NCBI RefSeq assembly: GCF_029846235.1
Contig: NZ_JARVWP010000016.1
Span: forward strand, 123,246 to 187,245
Length of the DNA stretch: 64,000 nt
Reading direction: 5' to 3'
DNA from: Bradyrhizobium sp. CER78
Lineage (GTDB): Bacteria > Pseudomonadota > Alphaproteobacteria > Rhizobiales > Xanthobacteraceae
Shown: positions 27,264 to 35,957 of the stretch, piece after piece
Layout of the letters: each line of letters begins with the position of its first letter
Position numbering within the stretch: the stretch's first letter is position 1
Notes under the pieces: generated by a model
What the model was told of the DNA's origin: nothing
Database searches by the model: none
Seen by the model: the letters and a program-made list of their open reading frames with translations, nothing else
Position numbers and translations under genes: made by a program

Positions 27264-28139
27264 ATGTCGTTTCTTTCGGCGATAATAACCGGAATGGCGC
27301 TGGGGAGCATGTACGGTCTGCTCGCGCTAGGCTTTCACGTCACTTACGCCGTGTCCGGCACGGTCAATTTCTCGCAGGGCAGCTCGATGACCCTGGGAGC
27401 CGTTGCCGGATACTTCTTCCTCGTCGTGTGGGGTTGGCCGGCCGCGATCGGCATCCCCGCGGTGCTGCTGGTCTGCGCGGTCTACGGCGTTCTGATCGAA
27501 CGCTTCGCGGTTCGTCCGTTTGTGCAGCGCGGGTCGGACAACTGGCTGATGGCGACGGTTGCGGTCGGTATCATCGTCGACAATGTGATGCTGTTCGTGT
27601 TCGGCAAGGAGCCGCGCAGCTTCCCGTCGGTGCTCGCGGCCAAGCCGATCCAGATCGTGGAGGGGGCAGGGGTCTACCCGCTGCAGCTCCTGATTCCCGT
27701 GGTCGGCCTGCTGCTTGCCCTGGCGCTGCATCTGATCAGCCGCCGCACGCGGCATGGCGTCGCAATGCTTGCAGTGGTGCAAAATCCCAACGCCGCACGG
27801 CTGATGGGCATCAATGTCAGCGGCGCCATCGCCGCGAGCTACGCGGTGTCGGCGATGCTGGCGGGCGTCGCCGCGCTGCTGATCGCGCCGCTGCTCAACG
27901 TCTCCTCGGAGATGGGCACGCTGTTCGGCATCAAGGCGTTCGCCGCCGCGATCATCGGCGGTCTCGCCAGCGCCTGGGGCGTCATGCTGGCCGGACTGTG
28001 TCTTGGCCTGATCGAGGTGTTCGCGACCAACTATCTCGGGTCGGTCTACACCCAGATCATCACGTTCGCTTCCGTCATCGTCATCCTCGTCATCATGCCG
28101 CACGGGCTGCTCGGCCGAGCTGGAGTTAAGAAGGTATGA
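27264..28139 (+). CDS. ABC transporter permease, LivH type
   Basis: 291 residues, multi-span inner-membrane permease. It has the typical LivH start (ALGSMYGLLALGFHVTYAVS), a GTVNFSQGSSMTLGA loop, and the ABC-contact segment MGINVSGAIAASYAVSAMLA, ending VILVIMPHGLLGRAG. The stop overlaps the start of the fused LivMGF gene by 4 bases (ATGA), so the two are translationally coupled. Confidence 0.93.
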   Translation: MSFLSAIITGMALGSMYGLLALGFHVTYAVSGTVNFSQGSSMTLGAVAGYFFLVVWGWPAAIGIPAVLLVCAVYGVLIERFAVRPFVQRGSDNWLMATVAVGIIVDNVMLFVFGKEPRSFPSVLAAKPIQIVEGAGVYPLQLLIPVVGLLLALALHLISRRTRHGVAMLAVVQNPNAARLMGINVSGAIAASYAVSAMLAGVAALLIAPLLNVSSEMGTLFGIKAFAAAIIGGLASAWGVMLAGLCLGLIEVFATNYLGSVYTQIITFASVIVILVIMPHGLLGRAGVKKV

Positions 28140-30670
28140 TTTCTCGCGCTTCCCTTCTGATCGCGGTCGCAGCGTTCGCGATTGCCATCTTCTATGCCGC
28201 GGTCGCGGACAGCTACGCGGTGTTCCTGATCGCGACGATTTCGCTGACCGCGATCGCCTGCATCGGGCTCAACGTCCTGCTCGGCCTCGCGGGCCAGATC
28301 TCGCTTGGACATATCGGCTTCATGGCGATCGGCGCCTACACCACGGTGTTGCTGATGGAAAAGGCCGGCTGGCCCTACCTTGCCGCGACAGCGGGAGCCA
28401 TCGTCCTGGTCAGCATCGTCGGCGGCCTGCTTGCGCTGCCGGCGCTGCGCGTGCGCGGGCCGTATCTGGCGATGGTGACGATTGCCTTTGGCTTCATCGT
28501 CGAACATGTCACGATCGAGTGGCGCGATCTCACCGGCGGCGGCAACGGCCTGATGCTGAGCGCGCCGCCGAGCGTGTTCGGCTACACGCTGTCCGAGCGC
28601 TCCCTGGCTATCGCGGGCATCGTGCTGGTGTTTGCCGGCCTCTTCCTGTTCGAGCGGTTGAAGCGCAGCGGCTGGGGCTATGCCATGCGCGCGGCCCGCG
28701 ATACCGAGGTCGCGACACGCTCGCTGGGCATCGATCTGGTGCATGTGCGCGCCATCGCCTTCGTGATCTCGGCGGCCGCGATGGCGCTGGCCGGCGCGCT
28801 GTTTGCGCCGCTGCAGGGCTATATCAGCCCGAGCTCGTTTCCGTTCCTGCAATCGGTGCTGCTGCTGTTCGGCGTGATGGTCGGCGGCGCCGGTTCGGTG
28901 CTCGGCCCGGTGATCGGCGCCGCGCTGGTGGTGCTGCTGCCGGAGGCACTGTCGGATCTGGCCGAATATCGCCTGCTGGCCTTCGGCGTGTTGCTGTTCG
29001 TCGTGTTGCGCGCCGCGCCGTCCGGCATCGTCGGGCTCGTGGAGCAGCTCGCGGCAAAGTTCCTGCCGGCGCGCAAGCCCTTGGCCGAGACTGCGATTGC
29101 GCCGGCGCTTGCCGATGCGGCGATCCTCGAAACGCACAACGCGGCCGGGCTCGACGTGACGGATCTCTCGATCTCGTTCGGCGGCGTGCGCGCCGTCCAG
29201 GGCGTCTCGTTCAAGGCGGCGCCCGGTGCCGTGACCAGCATCATCGGCCCGAACGGCGCCGGCAAGACCAGCGCGCTCAATCTGCTCTGCGGCTTCTACC
29301 GGCCGCAGGCGGGAACGGTGATGCTCGGCGATCGCGATGTCACGGGCATGACGTCGCATTTGCTGGCGCGGGTCGGCGTGGCGCGGACGTTCCAGACCAC
29401 GCAGTTGTTCGGCTCGCTCACGATCCTGGAAAACATCCTGCTCGCCGAGCGGGTCGGCCGTCTCGGCGGCATCGTCTCTGCGTTGCGCAACGCAGAGACC
29501 GAGGGATTTGCCCGGTTCCTGCTGCGCTTTGCCGGCGTCGATGGCGACGTCGACCGTCTCGCGGATTCGCTGTCGCACGGCGAGAAGCGGCTGGTCGAGA
29601 TCGCGCGCGCGCTGGCGCTGCGGCCCCGCATCCTGCTGCTCGACGAGCCCGCGGCGGGCCTCTCGAAGGGCGACAAGCAGCGCCTGACCACGCTGTTGCG
29701 CCGGATCGCCGATCTCGGGATCGCCGTCATCATCGTCGAGCACGACATGCCGATGATCATGTCGCTGAGCGATTTGATCGTCGTGCTCGACGGCGGCAAG
29801 CGCATCGCGATCGGCGATGCGGCGGCGATCCGTAATGATCCGGCGGTCCGCAAGGCCTATCTGGGCGACTCCACGCCGGGCGAGAAGACCCGTGCGCCGC
29901 GGCCGGAGCGGCAGGGCACTGCGCTCGAAGTCAAGGCGCTCGACTCGTTCTATGGCCTGTCGCGCGCCCTGAACGGGATCGATCTGGTGGTCGCCCCCGG
30001 CGAGGCGGTTGCCGTGCTCGGCGCCAACGGCGCCGGCAAGACCACCCTGATGCGGTCGATCGCAGGTCTCGAACCGCCGCGATCCACGGGCGAAGTGCGG
30101 CTCGCCGAGACGCGCATCGACACGATGCCCGCACATGTTCGGGCCCGCTCGGGCGTCGTGCTGGTGCCGGAAGGGCGGCAGGTGTTTCCGGAACTGACGG
30201 TGAAGCAGAACCTTGAGCTCGGCGCCTATGCGCGCAAGGGCCTCGACCTCGACGCCGAGATCGAGGCGATGTTCGTGCGCTTCCCGCGGCTGAAGGAGCG
30301 CATCGACCAGCGCGCCGGCCTGTTGTCCGGCGGCGAGCAGCAGATGCTCGCGGTGGCGCGCGGGCTGCTGACCGGGCCGAAGATCTTCATGCTGGACGAG
30401 CCGTCGCTCGGCCTCGCGCCGCTCGTCGTCGACGAACTGTTTGCGTCCTTCGAACGGCTGCGCAGCGAGGGCATGACCATCATGGTGGTCGACCAGATGG
30501 CGGGCCACGCGCTCGCGCTGGCCGACCGGGCCTATCTCCTCGAGACCGGGGCGATCCTGAAGAGCGGCGCCGCCGACATCATCGCCGAGGATCCGCTGCT
30601 CGAGGCGGCCTATCTGGGCGGGGAGGCCCAGGCCGGCGCGCCGCAACGCTTCGCGGCCCAGGCACGCTGA
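28136..30670 (+). CDS. Fused ABC transporter: LivM permease + LivG ATPase + LivF ATPase
   Basis: 844 residues in one frame. Residues ~1-300 are a LivM permease (GLNVLLGLAGQISLGHIGFM, PALRVRGPYLAMVTIAFGFI). Residues ~335-580 are a LivG-type ATPase (GPNGAGKTSALNLLCGFYRP, signature LSHGEKRLVEIARALALRPR, LLLDEPAAGL). Residues ~595-830 are a LivF-type ATPase (GANGAGKTTLMRSIAGLEPP, LSGGEQQMLAVARGLLTGPK, FMLDEPSLGLAP). LivM-LivG fusions are known; all three in one chain is unusual. No frameshift or internal stop is seen, so this is a real triple fusion. allH follows 15 bases later. Confidence 0.93.
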   Translation: MISRASLLIAVAAFAIAIFYAAVADSYAVFLIATISLTAIACIGLNVLLGLAGQISLGHIGFMAIGAYTTVLLMEKAGWPYLAATAGAIVLVSIVGGLLALPALRVRGPYLAMVTIAFGFIVEHVTIEWRDLTGGGNGLMLSAPPSVFGYTLSERSLAIAGIVLVFAGLFLFERLKRSGWGYAMRAARDTEVATRSLGIDLVHVRAIAFVISAAAMALAGALFAPLQGYISPSSFPFLQSVLLLFGVMVGGAGSVLGPVIGAALVVLLPEALSDLAEYRLLAFGVLLFVVLRAAPSGIVGLVEQLAAKFLPARKPLAETAIAPALADAAILETHNAAGLDVTDLSISFGGVRAVQGVSFKAAPGAVTSIIGPNGAGKTSALNLLCGFYRPQAGTVMLGDRDVTGMTSHLLARVGVARTFQTTQLFGSLTILENILLAERVGRLGGIVSALRNAETEGFARFLLRFAGVDGDVDRLADSLSHGEKRLVEIARALALRPRILLLDEPAAGLSKGDKQRLTTLLRRIADLGIAVIIVEHDMPMIMSLSDLIVVLDGGKRIAIGDAAAIRNDPAVRKAYLGDSTPGEKTRAPRPERQGTALEVKALDSFYGLSRALNGIDLVVAPGEAVAVLGANGAGKTTLMRSIAGLEPPRSTGEVRLAETRIDTMPAHVRARSGVVLVPEGRQVFPELTVKQNLELGAYARKGLDLDAEIEAMFVRFPRLKERIDQRAGLLSGGEQQMLAVARGLLTGPKIFMLDEPSLGLAPLVVDELFASFERLRSEGMTIMVVDQMAGHALALADRAYLLETGAILKSGAADIIAEDPLLEAAYLGGEAQAGAPQRFAAQAR

Positions 30671-30685
30671 GGGAGGCGAGGGCGG

Positions 30686-31627
30686 ATGTTGGTCGGAGAC
30701 CGCGAAACTGACGGAAGGCAGGCTGGTCGCATCGGTGCGCGGGACGAGCTGTGTCCCGGGCGCGCGGCGGCCGTCTGCACTGGCGTGGAAGTGGGGCTGC
30801 TTGCCGACAGGGCGCTTCGCGATCGCGCCGCGGGCCAGGTCGTCGCCGTGTTCGAACGGTCGTTCTATGCCGTGATCGACGGGATCTGGATCTGCGTTGG
30901 ACGGACCGGTATCGGATCGGGTCCCTTGCACGTGCTCGGCGACTTTCGATGGCCGCGACTAGTGGTCGGAGATCCCGTGCGGGTCGCGGACTCCATGCTG
31001 TGGGTCGCGGGGACGCCGCTCGCGGAGCTGGCCGGGCGCTCCGTCTGGGCGCCGCACGCAGCACCACACTGGTCGACGGGCAGCCTGCGACGCGGCCTCG
31101 ACGGGGTCAATGCGGTGTGGGGCGGAGTGCTGACTTCCGAAGGCCTCGCCGTCGCCGGGTCCGGACGGGTGCCGAGCGATGCTTCTCCCCTCGTTCGGGC
31201 TGCCATGCCCGGTCTTGCGGCTCTCGCGCAAGTCGTGGCCGGCTCGGATGGTGATGCGGATCAGAGCCTCTCGCTCGGCAGCTTGATTGGTCTCGGGCCG
31301 GGACTTACGCCGTCCGGCGATGACCTGATCGGCGGTGCGCTGATTGCGCTGGCTGCGCTGGGGCGGATCGAACGTCGCGATGCATTGTGGGAACAATGCC
31401 GCGCGCTGCTCGACGGCACCAATGACATCAGCCGAATCCATTTACGCGCGGCGGCGCTGGGTTACGGTGCGGCAGCGCTACACGCCGCCATTCATGCAAC
31501 GATGAGCGGCGAGGGCGCCGGATTTCGTCGCGCACTCACAGCGCTCTCGGCGATCGGGCATACATCCGGACTGGATGCATTCGCGGGCAGTTTGATCGTC
31601 CTTCGCCATGAACTTCGCGGACGATGA
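30686..31627 (+). CDS. allH: DUF2877 protein, AllH-like subunit of oxamate carbamoyltransferase
   Basis: 313 residues. It starts at ATG 30686 with GGGAGGCGAGG upstream. The DUF2877 signature LGPGLTPSGDDLIGGALIAL is clear. In E. coli the DUF2877 protein YlbF is, to my knowledge, AllH, which acts with FdrA (AllF) and YlbE (AllG) to convert oxalurate + phosphate into oxamate + carbamoyl phosphate. Here it is the last gene of the livK-livH-livMGF operon and the only AllH in the window, although two AllF/AllG pairs follow. A strong terminator lies right after it. Confidence 0.83.
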   Translation: MLVGDRETDGRQAGRIGARDELCPGRAAAVCTGVEVGLLADRALRDRAAGQVVAVFERSFYAVIDGIWICVGRTGIGSGPLHVLGDFRWPRLVVGDPVRVADSMLWVAGTPLAELAGRSVWAPHAAPHWSTGSLRRGLDGVNAVWGGVLTSEGLAVAGSGRVPSDASPLVRAAMPGLAALAQVVAGSDGDADQSLSLGSLIGLGPGLTPSGDDLIGGALIALAALGRIERRDALWEQCRALLDGTNDISRIHLRAAALGYGAAALHAAIHATMSGEGAGFRRALTALSAIGHTSGLDAFAGSLIVLRHELRGR

Positions 31628-31664
31628 CGCCGTCGCCGATCAAAATTTCGAGTTCTCCCAAACT

Positions 31665-31693
31665 GCTCCGAACGAAGTTCGGAGCATTTTTTT
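31665..31693 (+). terminator. Rho-independent terminator after allH
   Basis: GCTCCGAAC and GTTCGGAGC form a perfect 9-bp stem with a GAA loop, followed by A and seven T (31687-31693). It separates the liv/allH operon from the allG/allF operon. Confidence 0.92.
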
Positions 31694-31743
31694 AGCTGAA
31701 TTCCCTTCGCACCGAAGATTTCGCATTTCCCGAGAATCCGGTC

Positions 31744-31770
31744 TTGACTAAGTAAGTGTTTTCTTATTAG
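31744..31770 (+). promoter_or_regulatory. Candidate promoter with overlapping regulator site (copy 3 of 3)
   Basis: TTGAC (31744-31748) followed by TAAGTAAGTGTTTTCTTATT and AG (to 31770), with CTAA/TTAG ends. It lies between the terminator after allH and the 62-codon ORF. It shares the -35-like TTGAC, the AAGTAA half and the TTATTA half with the element at 21079. Confidence 0.5.
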
Positions 31771-31806
31771 CTCGACAAAACGAAAACGAACGTTAGGGCG
31801 GAGACG

Positions 31807-31995
31807 ATGACGGATCAGGATAGGCCGCAGTATCAGCAGTTGCTGGCGCGCAAGGTCGAGGTCGTGAATGTCGGGCTTGAGGGGTTCGTGAAGGACCTCC
31901 GCGACTGCGACATCGGCGTCGTTCACGTCGACTGGAAGCCGTCGGCGGGCGGCGATCCGCAGATGGCGGCCCTGCTCGCGAAGCTCGGTGTGTGA
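31807..31995 (+). CDS. Small protein resembling the detached N-terminal module of AllG/FdrA proteins
   Basis: 62 residues, ATG at 31807 with GGCGGAG upstream, stop overlapping the GTG that precedes AllG. The core reads VEVVNVGLEGFVKDLRD, then VVHVDWKPSAGGDPQM, then a leucine-rich end. The same pattern (V-x-x-x-G ... G-x-x-V-x-x-x-W-x-P-x-G-x-G) is present at the N-terminus of the second AllG copy (37553-39001), so here it seems to be made as a separate chain. Function unknown; probably a structural subunit of the carbamoyltransferase. Confidence 0.75.
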   Translation: MTDQDRPQYQQLLARKVEVVNVGLEGFVKDLRDCDIGVVHVDWKPSAGGDPQMAALLAKLGV

Positions 31996-32005
31996 GGGCG
32001 CACCG

Positions 32006-33256
32006 ATGAAACTGATCGAAGACGCAAACCAGCAAGCGCTCACCCGGATCCTCGAAGGAGAGCCGCGGCTGATCGACATCGTTCCCGCCCGTCAATTGAT
32101 CCCGGGCCTGCGCGAGCGGATGATCCTCCACGCCGGACCGCCGATCTCCTGGGACCGGATGTGCGGCCCGATGCGCGGCGCGGTCGCCGGCGCCATCGTG
32201 TTCGAGGGATGGGCAAAGGATCTGCCGACCGCGACCAAGCTCGCCGCCAGCGGCGAGATCGAATTCCACCCGAACCACCATTTCGGGGCGGTCGGCCCGA
32301 TGACCGGCATGACGACGATGTCGATGCCGCTGTTCGTGGTCGAGAACGCGCGCTTCTCCAACCGCGCCTATTGCGCGATCAACGAGGGGCTCGGCAAGGT
32401 CATGCGCTTCGGCGGCAACGACGCGAGCGTGCTGAAGCGGCTCGCCTGGTTGCGCGACGTGTTCGGGCCGACGCTGGGCAAGGCGATCCGCGCCGCCGGC
32501 GGCGTCGACCTGAAGTCGATCGTTGCGCGGGGCCTGTCGATGGGCGACGAGTTGCATCAGCGCAATCTCGCCTGCTCGAGTGTTTTCCTGCGCGAGATCG
32601 CGCCCTGGATGGCGCGCACCTCGACCGACAACGCCGTCCTCGCCGAATGCCTCGCGTTCATCGGGCAGAACGATCAGTTCTTCCTCAACATCGCGATGGC
32701 GATGGGCAAGGCGATCACCGATCCTGCCAACGGCATTCGCGGTTCGACCATCGTCACCACCATGTGCCGCAACGGCACCGATTTCGGTATCCGCGTCAGC
32801 GGGCTCGGCGAGCAATGGTTCACCGCGCCGGTCGAAATGCCGGAAGGGCTGTATTTCGCCGGCTATTCCGAGAAGGACGCCAATCCGGACATGGGCGATT
32901 CCGCCATCGTCGAGACGATCGGCCTCGGTGGATTTGCGATGGCGGCGGCGCCTGCCGTCGCAGGCTTCGTCGGTGCCGGCGCGCCGTCAGAGGCCGGCAA
33001 CTTCACCCGCTCGATGGGCGAGATCACGGTCGCGCAGAATCCGGAATGGACCATCGCCGCGATGGACTTCGCGGGCGTGCCGACCGGCATCGATATCCGC
33101 CTGGTCGTTGATTCCGGCGTGGTGCCCGTCATCAACACAGGCATCGCGCATCGCGAGCCTGGCATCGGCCAGGTCGGTGCCGGCGTGGTCAAGGCGCCGC
33201 TAGCGTGCTTCCAGCAGGCGATCGTCGCGATCGCCAAGGATTTGGGTGTGTCATGA
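32006..33256 (+). CDS. allG: DUF1116 (YlbE/AllG) subunit of oxamate carbamoyltransferase, copy 1
   Basis: 416 residues from ATG 32006 (GAGGG upstream; a GTG at 31988 overlaps the small ORF). DUF1116 hallmarks are LHAGPPISWDRMCGPMRGAV, FGAVGPMTGMTTMSMPLFVV, SMGDELHQRN and NTGIAHREPGIGQVGAGVV. With FdrA and AllH it is expected to form the transcarbamylase that phosphorolyses oxalurate-type substrates. The stop overlaps the allF start (ATGA). Lacks the N-terminal module, which is encoded by the preceding small ORF. Confidence 0.87.
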   Translation: MKLIEDANQQALTRILEGEPRLIDIVPARQLIPGLRERMILHAGPPISWDRMCGPMRGAVAGAIVFEGWAKDLPTATKLAASGEIEFHPNHHFGAVGPMTGMTTMSMPLFVVENARFSNRAYCAINEGLGKVMRFGGNDASVLKRLAWLRDVFGPTLGKAIRAAGGVDLKSIVARGLSMGDELHQRNLACSSVFLREIAPWMARTSTDNAVLAECLAFIGQNDQFFLNIAMAMGKAITDPANGIRGSTIVTTMCRNGTDFGIRVSGLGEQWFTAPVEMPEGLYFAGYSEKDANPDMGDSAIVETIGLGGFAMAAAPAVAGFVGAGAPSEAGNFTRSMGEITVAQNPEWTIAAMDFAGVPTGIDIRLVVDSGVVPVINTGIAHREPGIGQVGAGVVKAPLACFQQAIVAIAKDLGVS

Positions 33257-34761
33257 ACGTCGTCGTCCTGAACGAGGTCCGCAAGGGATTCTATCTCGAC
33301 TCGGTCGCGCTGATGCGGCTGTCGCGCGAGGTGGCCGGCTCGCCCGGCGTGATCGAGGCGGCGTTGATGATGGGAACGCCATCGAACGCGGCGATCATGC
33401 GCAATGCGGGGCTGCTGGAGGAGGGCACTGCGGTAAAGGGCAACGACCTCGTGATCGCGGTCAAGGCCGAGTCCGAGTCCGCCGCCCGCGAAGCCCTCGA
33501 CAATGCGATCAAATCGCTCGACAAGCCGAAGACCCAGGGCGAGGCGCAGGCCGCCTGGCGGCCGCACTCGATTGCCGCCGCTGTCAAAGCGAGGCCCGAG
33601 ATCAATCTTGCGCTGATCTCTGTTCCCGGCGAATTCGCCGCCGCCGAGGCTCGTAAGGCGCTCAATCGCGGCCTGCACGTGCTGATGTTCAGCGACAACG
33701 TGTCCCTCGAGGACGAACTGTCGCTCAAGCAGCAGGCGCGGGCGGCCGGCCTCCTGATGATGGGACCGGATTGCGGAACGGCCGTGATCGGCGGCGCGCC
33801 GCTGGCATTCGCCAACAAGCTCACGCGCGGCAGGATCGGCATCATCGGCGCGTCGGGTACCGGAACGCAGGAGATCTCGTGCCTGATCTCCGAAGCTGGC
33901 GCGGGGATCTCCCACGCCATCGGGGTCGGCGGGCGCGATCTGAAGAAGGATATCGGCGGTATCACCACGCTGATGGCGATCGATGCATTCGATGCCGATC
34001 CGGAAACCGATCACGTGGTGCTGATTTCGAAGCCGCCGCATCCCGATGTCGCCAAGTCCGTCCTCGAGCGGATCGGCAGAAGCAGCAAGTCGTACACCGT
34101 GTGCTTCATCGGTGCTTCAGAGGTTCAACTGCCGCCGAACGCCCGCTTCTCGCCGACGCTGAAGGGCGCGGCGGAGCTGGCGCTGGGACACCAGCAGATC
34201 GGCGCGGACTTCGACGCGAACGCCGTCGCGTCACGGCTTCCGCGTAACGGTCGGGGCGGCGTCGAGGGCTTGTTCGCCGGCGGAACGCTGTGTGCCGAAG
34301 CCCAGGTGATCCTCGCTGCCGCAGGCCGGAAGGTGGCGTCGAACGCCGCTATCCCCGGCGTGCTCAAACTCGGCGTCGAGCCTAGCAGCGGACGCGATCG
34401 GCTGATCGACCTCGGCGACGACGAGTATACCCGCGGCCGGCCGCACCCGATGATCGACCCGTCCGTGCGCGATGATGCGTTGCGTGCCGCGCTGAAGAAC
34501 CGCGATCTCTCGGTGATCCTGCTCGATCTCGTGCTCGGCTATGGCGCGCACGCCGATCCCGCCGAGCATCTGGTGAAGATCGCCGCAGATCGAGGGCCGG
34601 ATGCACCTGTCTTGGTCGCGTCCGTCGTCGGCACCGAGCAGGATCCGCAGGGGCGCTCTGCGCAGATCAGGAAACTGGAGCAGGCCGGATTCATCGTTGC
34701 GCCGTCGAACGCGCAGGCTTGCGAGCTTGCGGTCGCCATCGTCCAGAATGCCGGGAGGTAA
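33253..34761 (+). CDS. allF: FdrA (AllF) subunit of oxamate carbamoyltransferase, copy 1
   Basis: 502 residues from ATG 33253. FdrA has a succinyl-CoA-synthetase-like fold: N-terminal VRKGFYLDSVALMRLSRE, MGTPSNAAIMRNAGLL, then LMMGPDCGTAVIGGAPLAFA, GRIGIIGASGTGTQEISCLI, and a C-terminal domain with GLFAGGTLCAEAQVIL and LVLGYGAHADPAEHLVKIAA. It is translationally coupled to allG and is followed 4 bases later by carbamate kinase, which would consume the carbamoyl phosphate. It is shorter than the long FdrA form and appears to lack the small C-terminal module. Confidence 0.87.
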   Translation: MNVVVLNEVRKGFYLDSVALMRLSREVAGSPGVIEAALMMGTPSNAAIMRNAGLLEEGTAVKGNDLVIAVKAESESAAREALDNAIKSLDKPKTQGEAQAAWRPHSIAAAVKARPEINLALISVPGEFAAAEARKALNRGLHVLMFSDNVSLEDELSLKQQARAAGLLMMGPDCGTAVIGGAPLAFANKLTRGRIGIIGASGTGTQEISCLISEAGAGISHAIGVGGRDLKKDIGGITTLMAIDAFDADPETDHVVLISKPPHPDVAKSVLERIGRSSKSYTVCFIGASEVQLPPNARFSPTLKGAAELALGHQQIGADFDANAVASRLPRNGRGGVEGLFAGGTLCAEAQVILAAAGRKVASNAAIPGVLKLGVEPSSGRDRLIDLGDDEYTRGRPHPMIDPSVRDDALRAALKNRDLSVILLDLVLGYGAHADPAEHLVKIAADRGPDAPVLVASVVGTEQDPQGRSAQIRKLEQAGFIVAPSNAQACELAVAIVQNAGR

Positions 34762-34765
34762 GGAA

Positions 34766-35725
34766 ATGCGTACACTCAACGACGTGCCGCGCCGCCTGGT
34801 GGTTGCGATCGGCGGCAATGCGGTTCACCCCGAGGATATCAGGGGCACCTCCCAGGAGCAGAAGTCGGTCGCGCAGATCACCGCGGAAGCGCTGCTGCCG
34901 CTGGCGCAACTCGACAACGAACTGGTCATCACCCACGGCAACGGCCCGGTGGTCGGCAAGATCATGATGCGCCAGATGCTGACGATGAGCCGGATTCCGC
35001 CGATGGACATGGACATCTGCGTCGCGCACAGCCAGGGCGGCATCGGCTATCTCCTGATGCAGGCGATCGAGAATGCGCTGCGCGAACAGGGCAACCAGCG
35101 ACATGTGGCAAGCCTGCTGACCCAGGTCGAGGTGGACAGTGACGATCCCGCGTTCAAGAATCCGACCAAGTTCGTCGGGCCGTTCTTCTCCGAGGACGAG
35201 GCCAAGAAGATCAGCGCCGAGCTCAATTGGGCGATGCGCGAGGATTCAGGGCGCGGCTGGCGTCACGTCGTGCCGTCGCCGAAGCCCAAGCATGTCTGCG
35301 ACATCTCGCTGGTCGACGCATTGGTCAAGCGGGGGACGATCGTCATCGCGGGAGGCGGCGGCGGCGTTCCCGTGGTCCGTGATGCAAAGGGCGTGCGCAC
35401 CGGCGTGCCGGCGGTGATCGACAAGGATCTGACATCGGCGCACATCGCAAACGTGCTGGGCATCGAGGAGTTGCTGATCCTGACCGCCGTCCCGCGCGTC
35501 GCAGTGAATTTCGGCAAGCCGAACAAGCGGGACCTGGATCAGGTCAGCCTCGAGGAGATCAAGGCTTACCACCGCGAAGGACATTTTCCTCCCGGAAGCA
35601 TGGGACCCAAGGTCGATGCGGCGATCCGGTTTCTCGAGGGCGGGGGAAAGCGGGCGATCATCAGTCACCTCGATTGCGCCATGGCGGCGCTGCGGGGCGA
35701 GACCGGGACGCACGTCGTTCAGTAA
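34766..35725 (+). CDS. Carbamate kinase
   Basis: 319 residues, normal for ArcC/AllK-type enzymes. It transfers phosphate from carbamoyl phosphate to ADP, giving ATP, ammonia and CO2. Visible are the nucleotide-fold start RRLVVAIGGNAVHP, NELVITHGNGPVVGKI, VPSPKPKHVCDISLVDALVK, VIAGGGGGVPVVRD, the VIDKDLTSAHIANVLGIEEL segment and the C-terminal FLEGGGKRAIISHLD. ATG 34766 follows AGGTAAGG. Coupling to AllG/AllF is the strongest context evidence that those genes release carbamoyl phosphate. Confidence 0.93.
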   Translation: MRTLNDVPRRLVVAIGGNAVHPEDIRGTSQEQKSVAQITAEALLPLAQLDNELVITHGNGPVVGKIMMRQMLTMSRIPPMDMDICVAHSQGGIGYLLMQAIENALREQGNQRHVASLLTQVEVDSDDPAFKNPTKFVGPFFSEDEAKKISAELNWAMREDSGRGWRHVVPSPKPKHVCDISLVDALVKRGTIVIAGGGGGVPVVRDAKGVRTGVPAVIDKDLTSAHIANVLGIEELLILTAVPRVAVNFGKPNKRDLDQVSLEEIKAYHREGHFPPGSMGPKVDAAIRFLEGGGKRAIISHLDCAMAALRGETGTHVVQ

Positions 35726-35957
35726 GCACCGGGATTGGCGCTTGGGCGGGACATCCACCTGCGCCAATCCGTATCGAGTGTCGAGCAAGATGGCGGTTCG
35801 ATCTTCATGGCCGCAATAGCGCCCGCGCTCACCGAGCAGAAGCAGTTGAGACGCCGGATCGGCGCCTCAACCGATCAGGCAATCGAGCTGGCCGCCGGCT
35901 GAAGCTCAAGCATAAGACCAACAAGCAGCCTGCGGGATTCAAGGGAACGACAGGGCC

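Noticed and set aside
28046..30931. 961-codon open frame antisense to the livMGF fusion
   Set aside because: Arg/His/Asp/Gln-rich composition with no domain; it is a high-GC shadow of the strongly supported plus-strand transporter gene.
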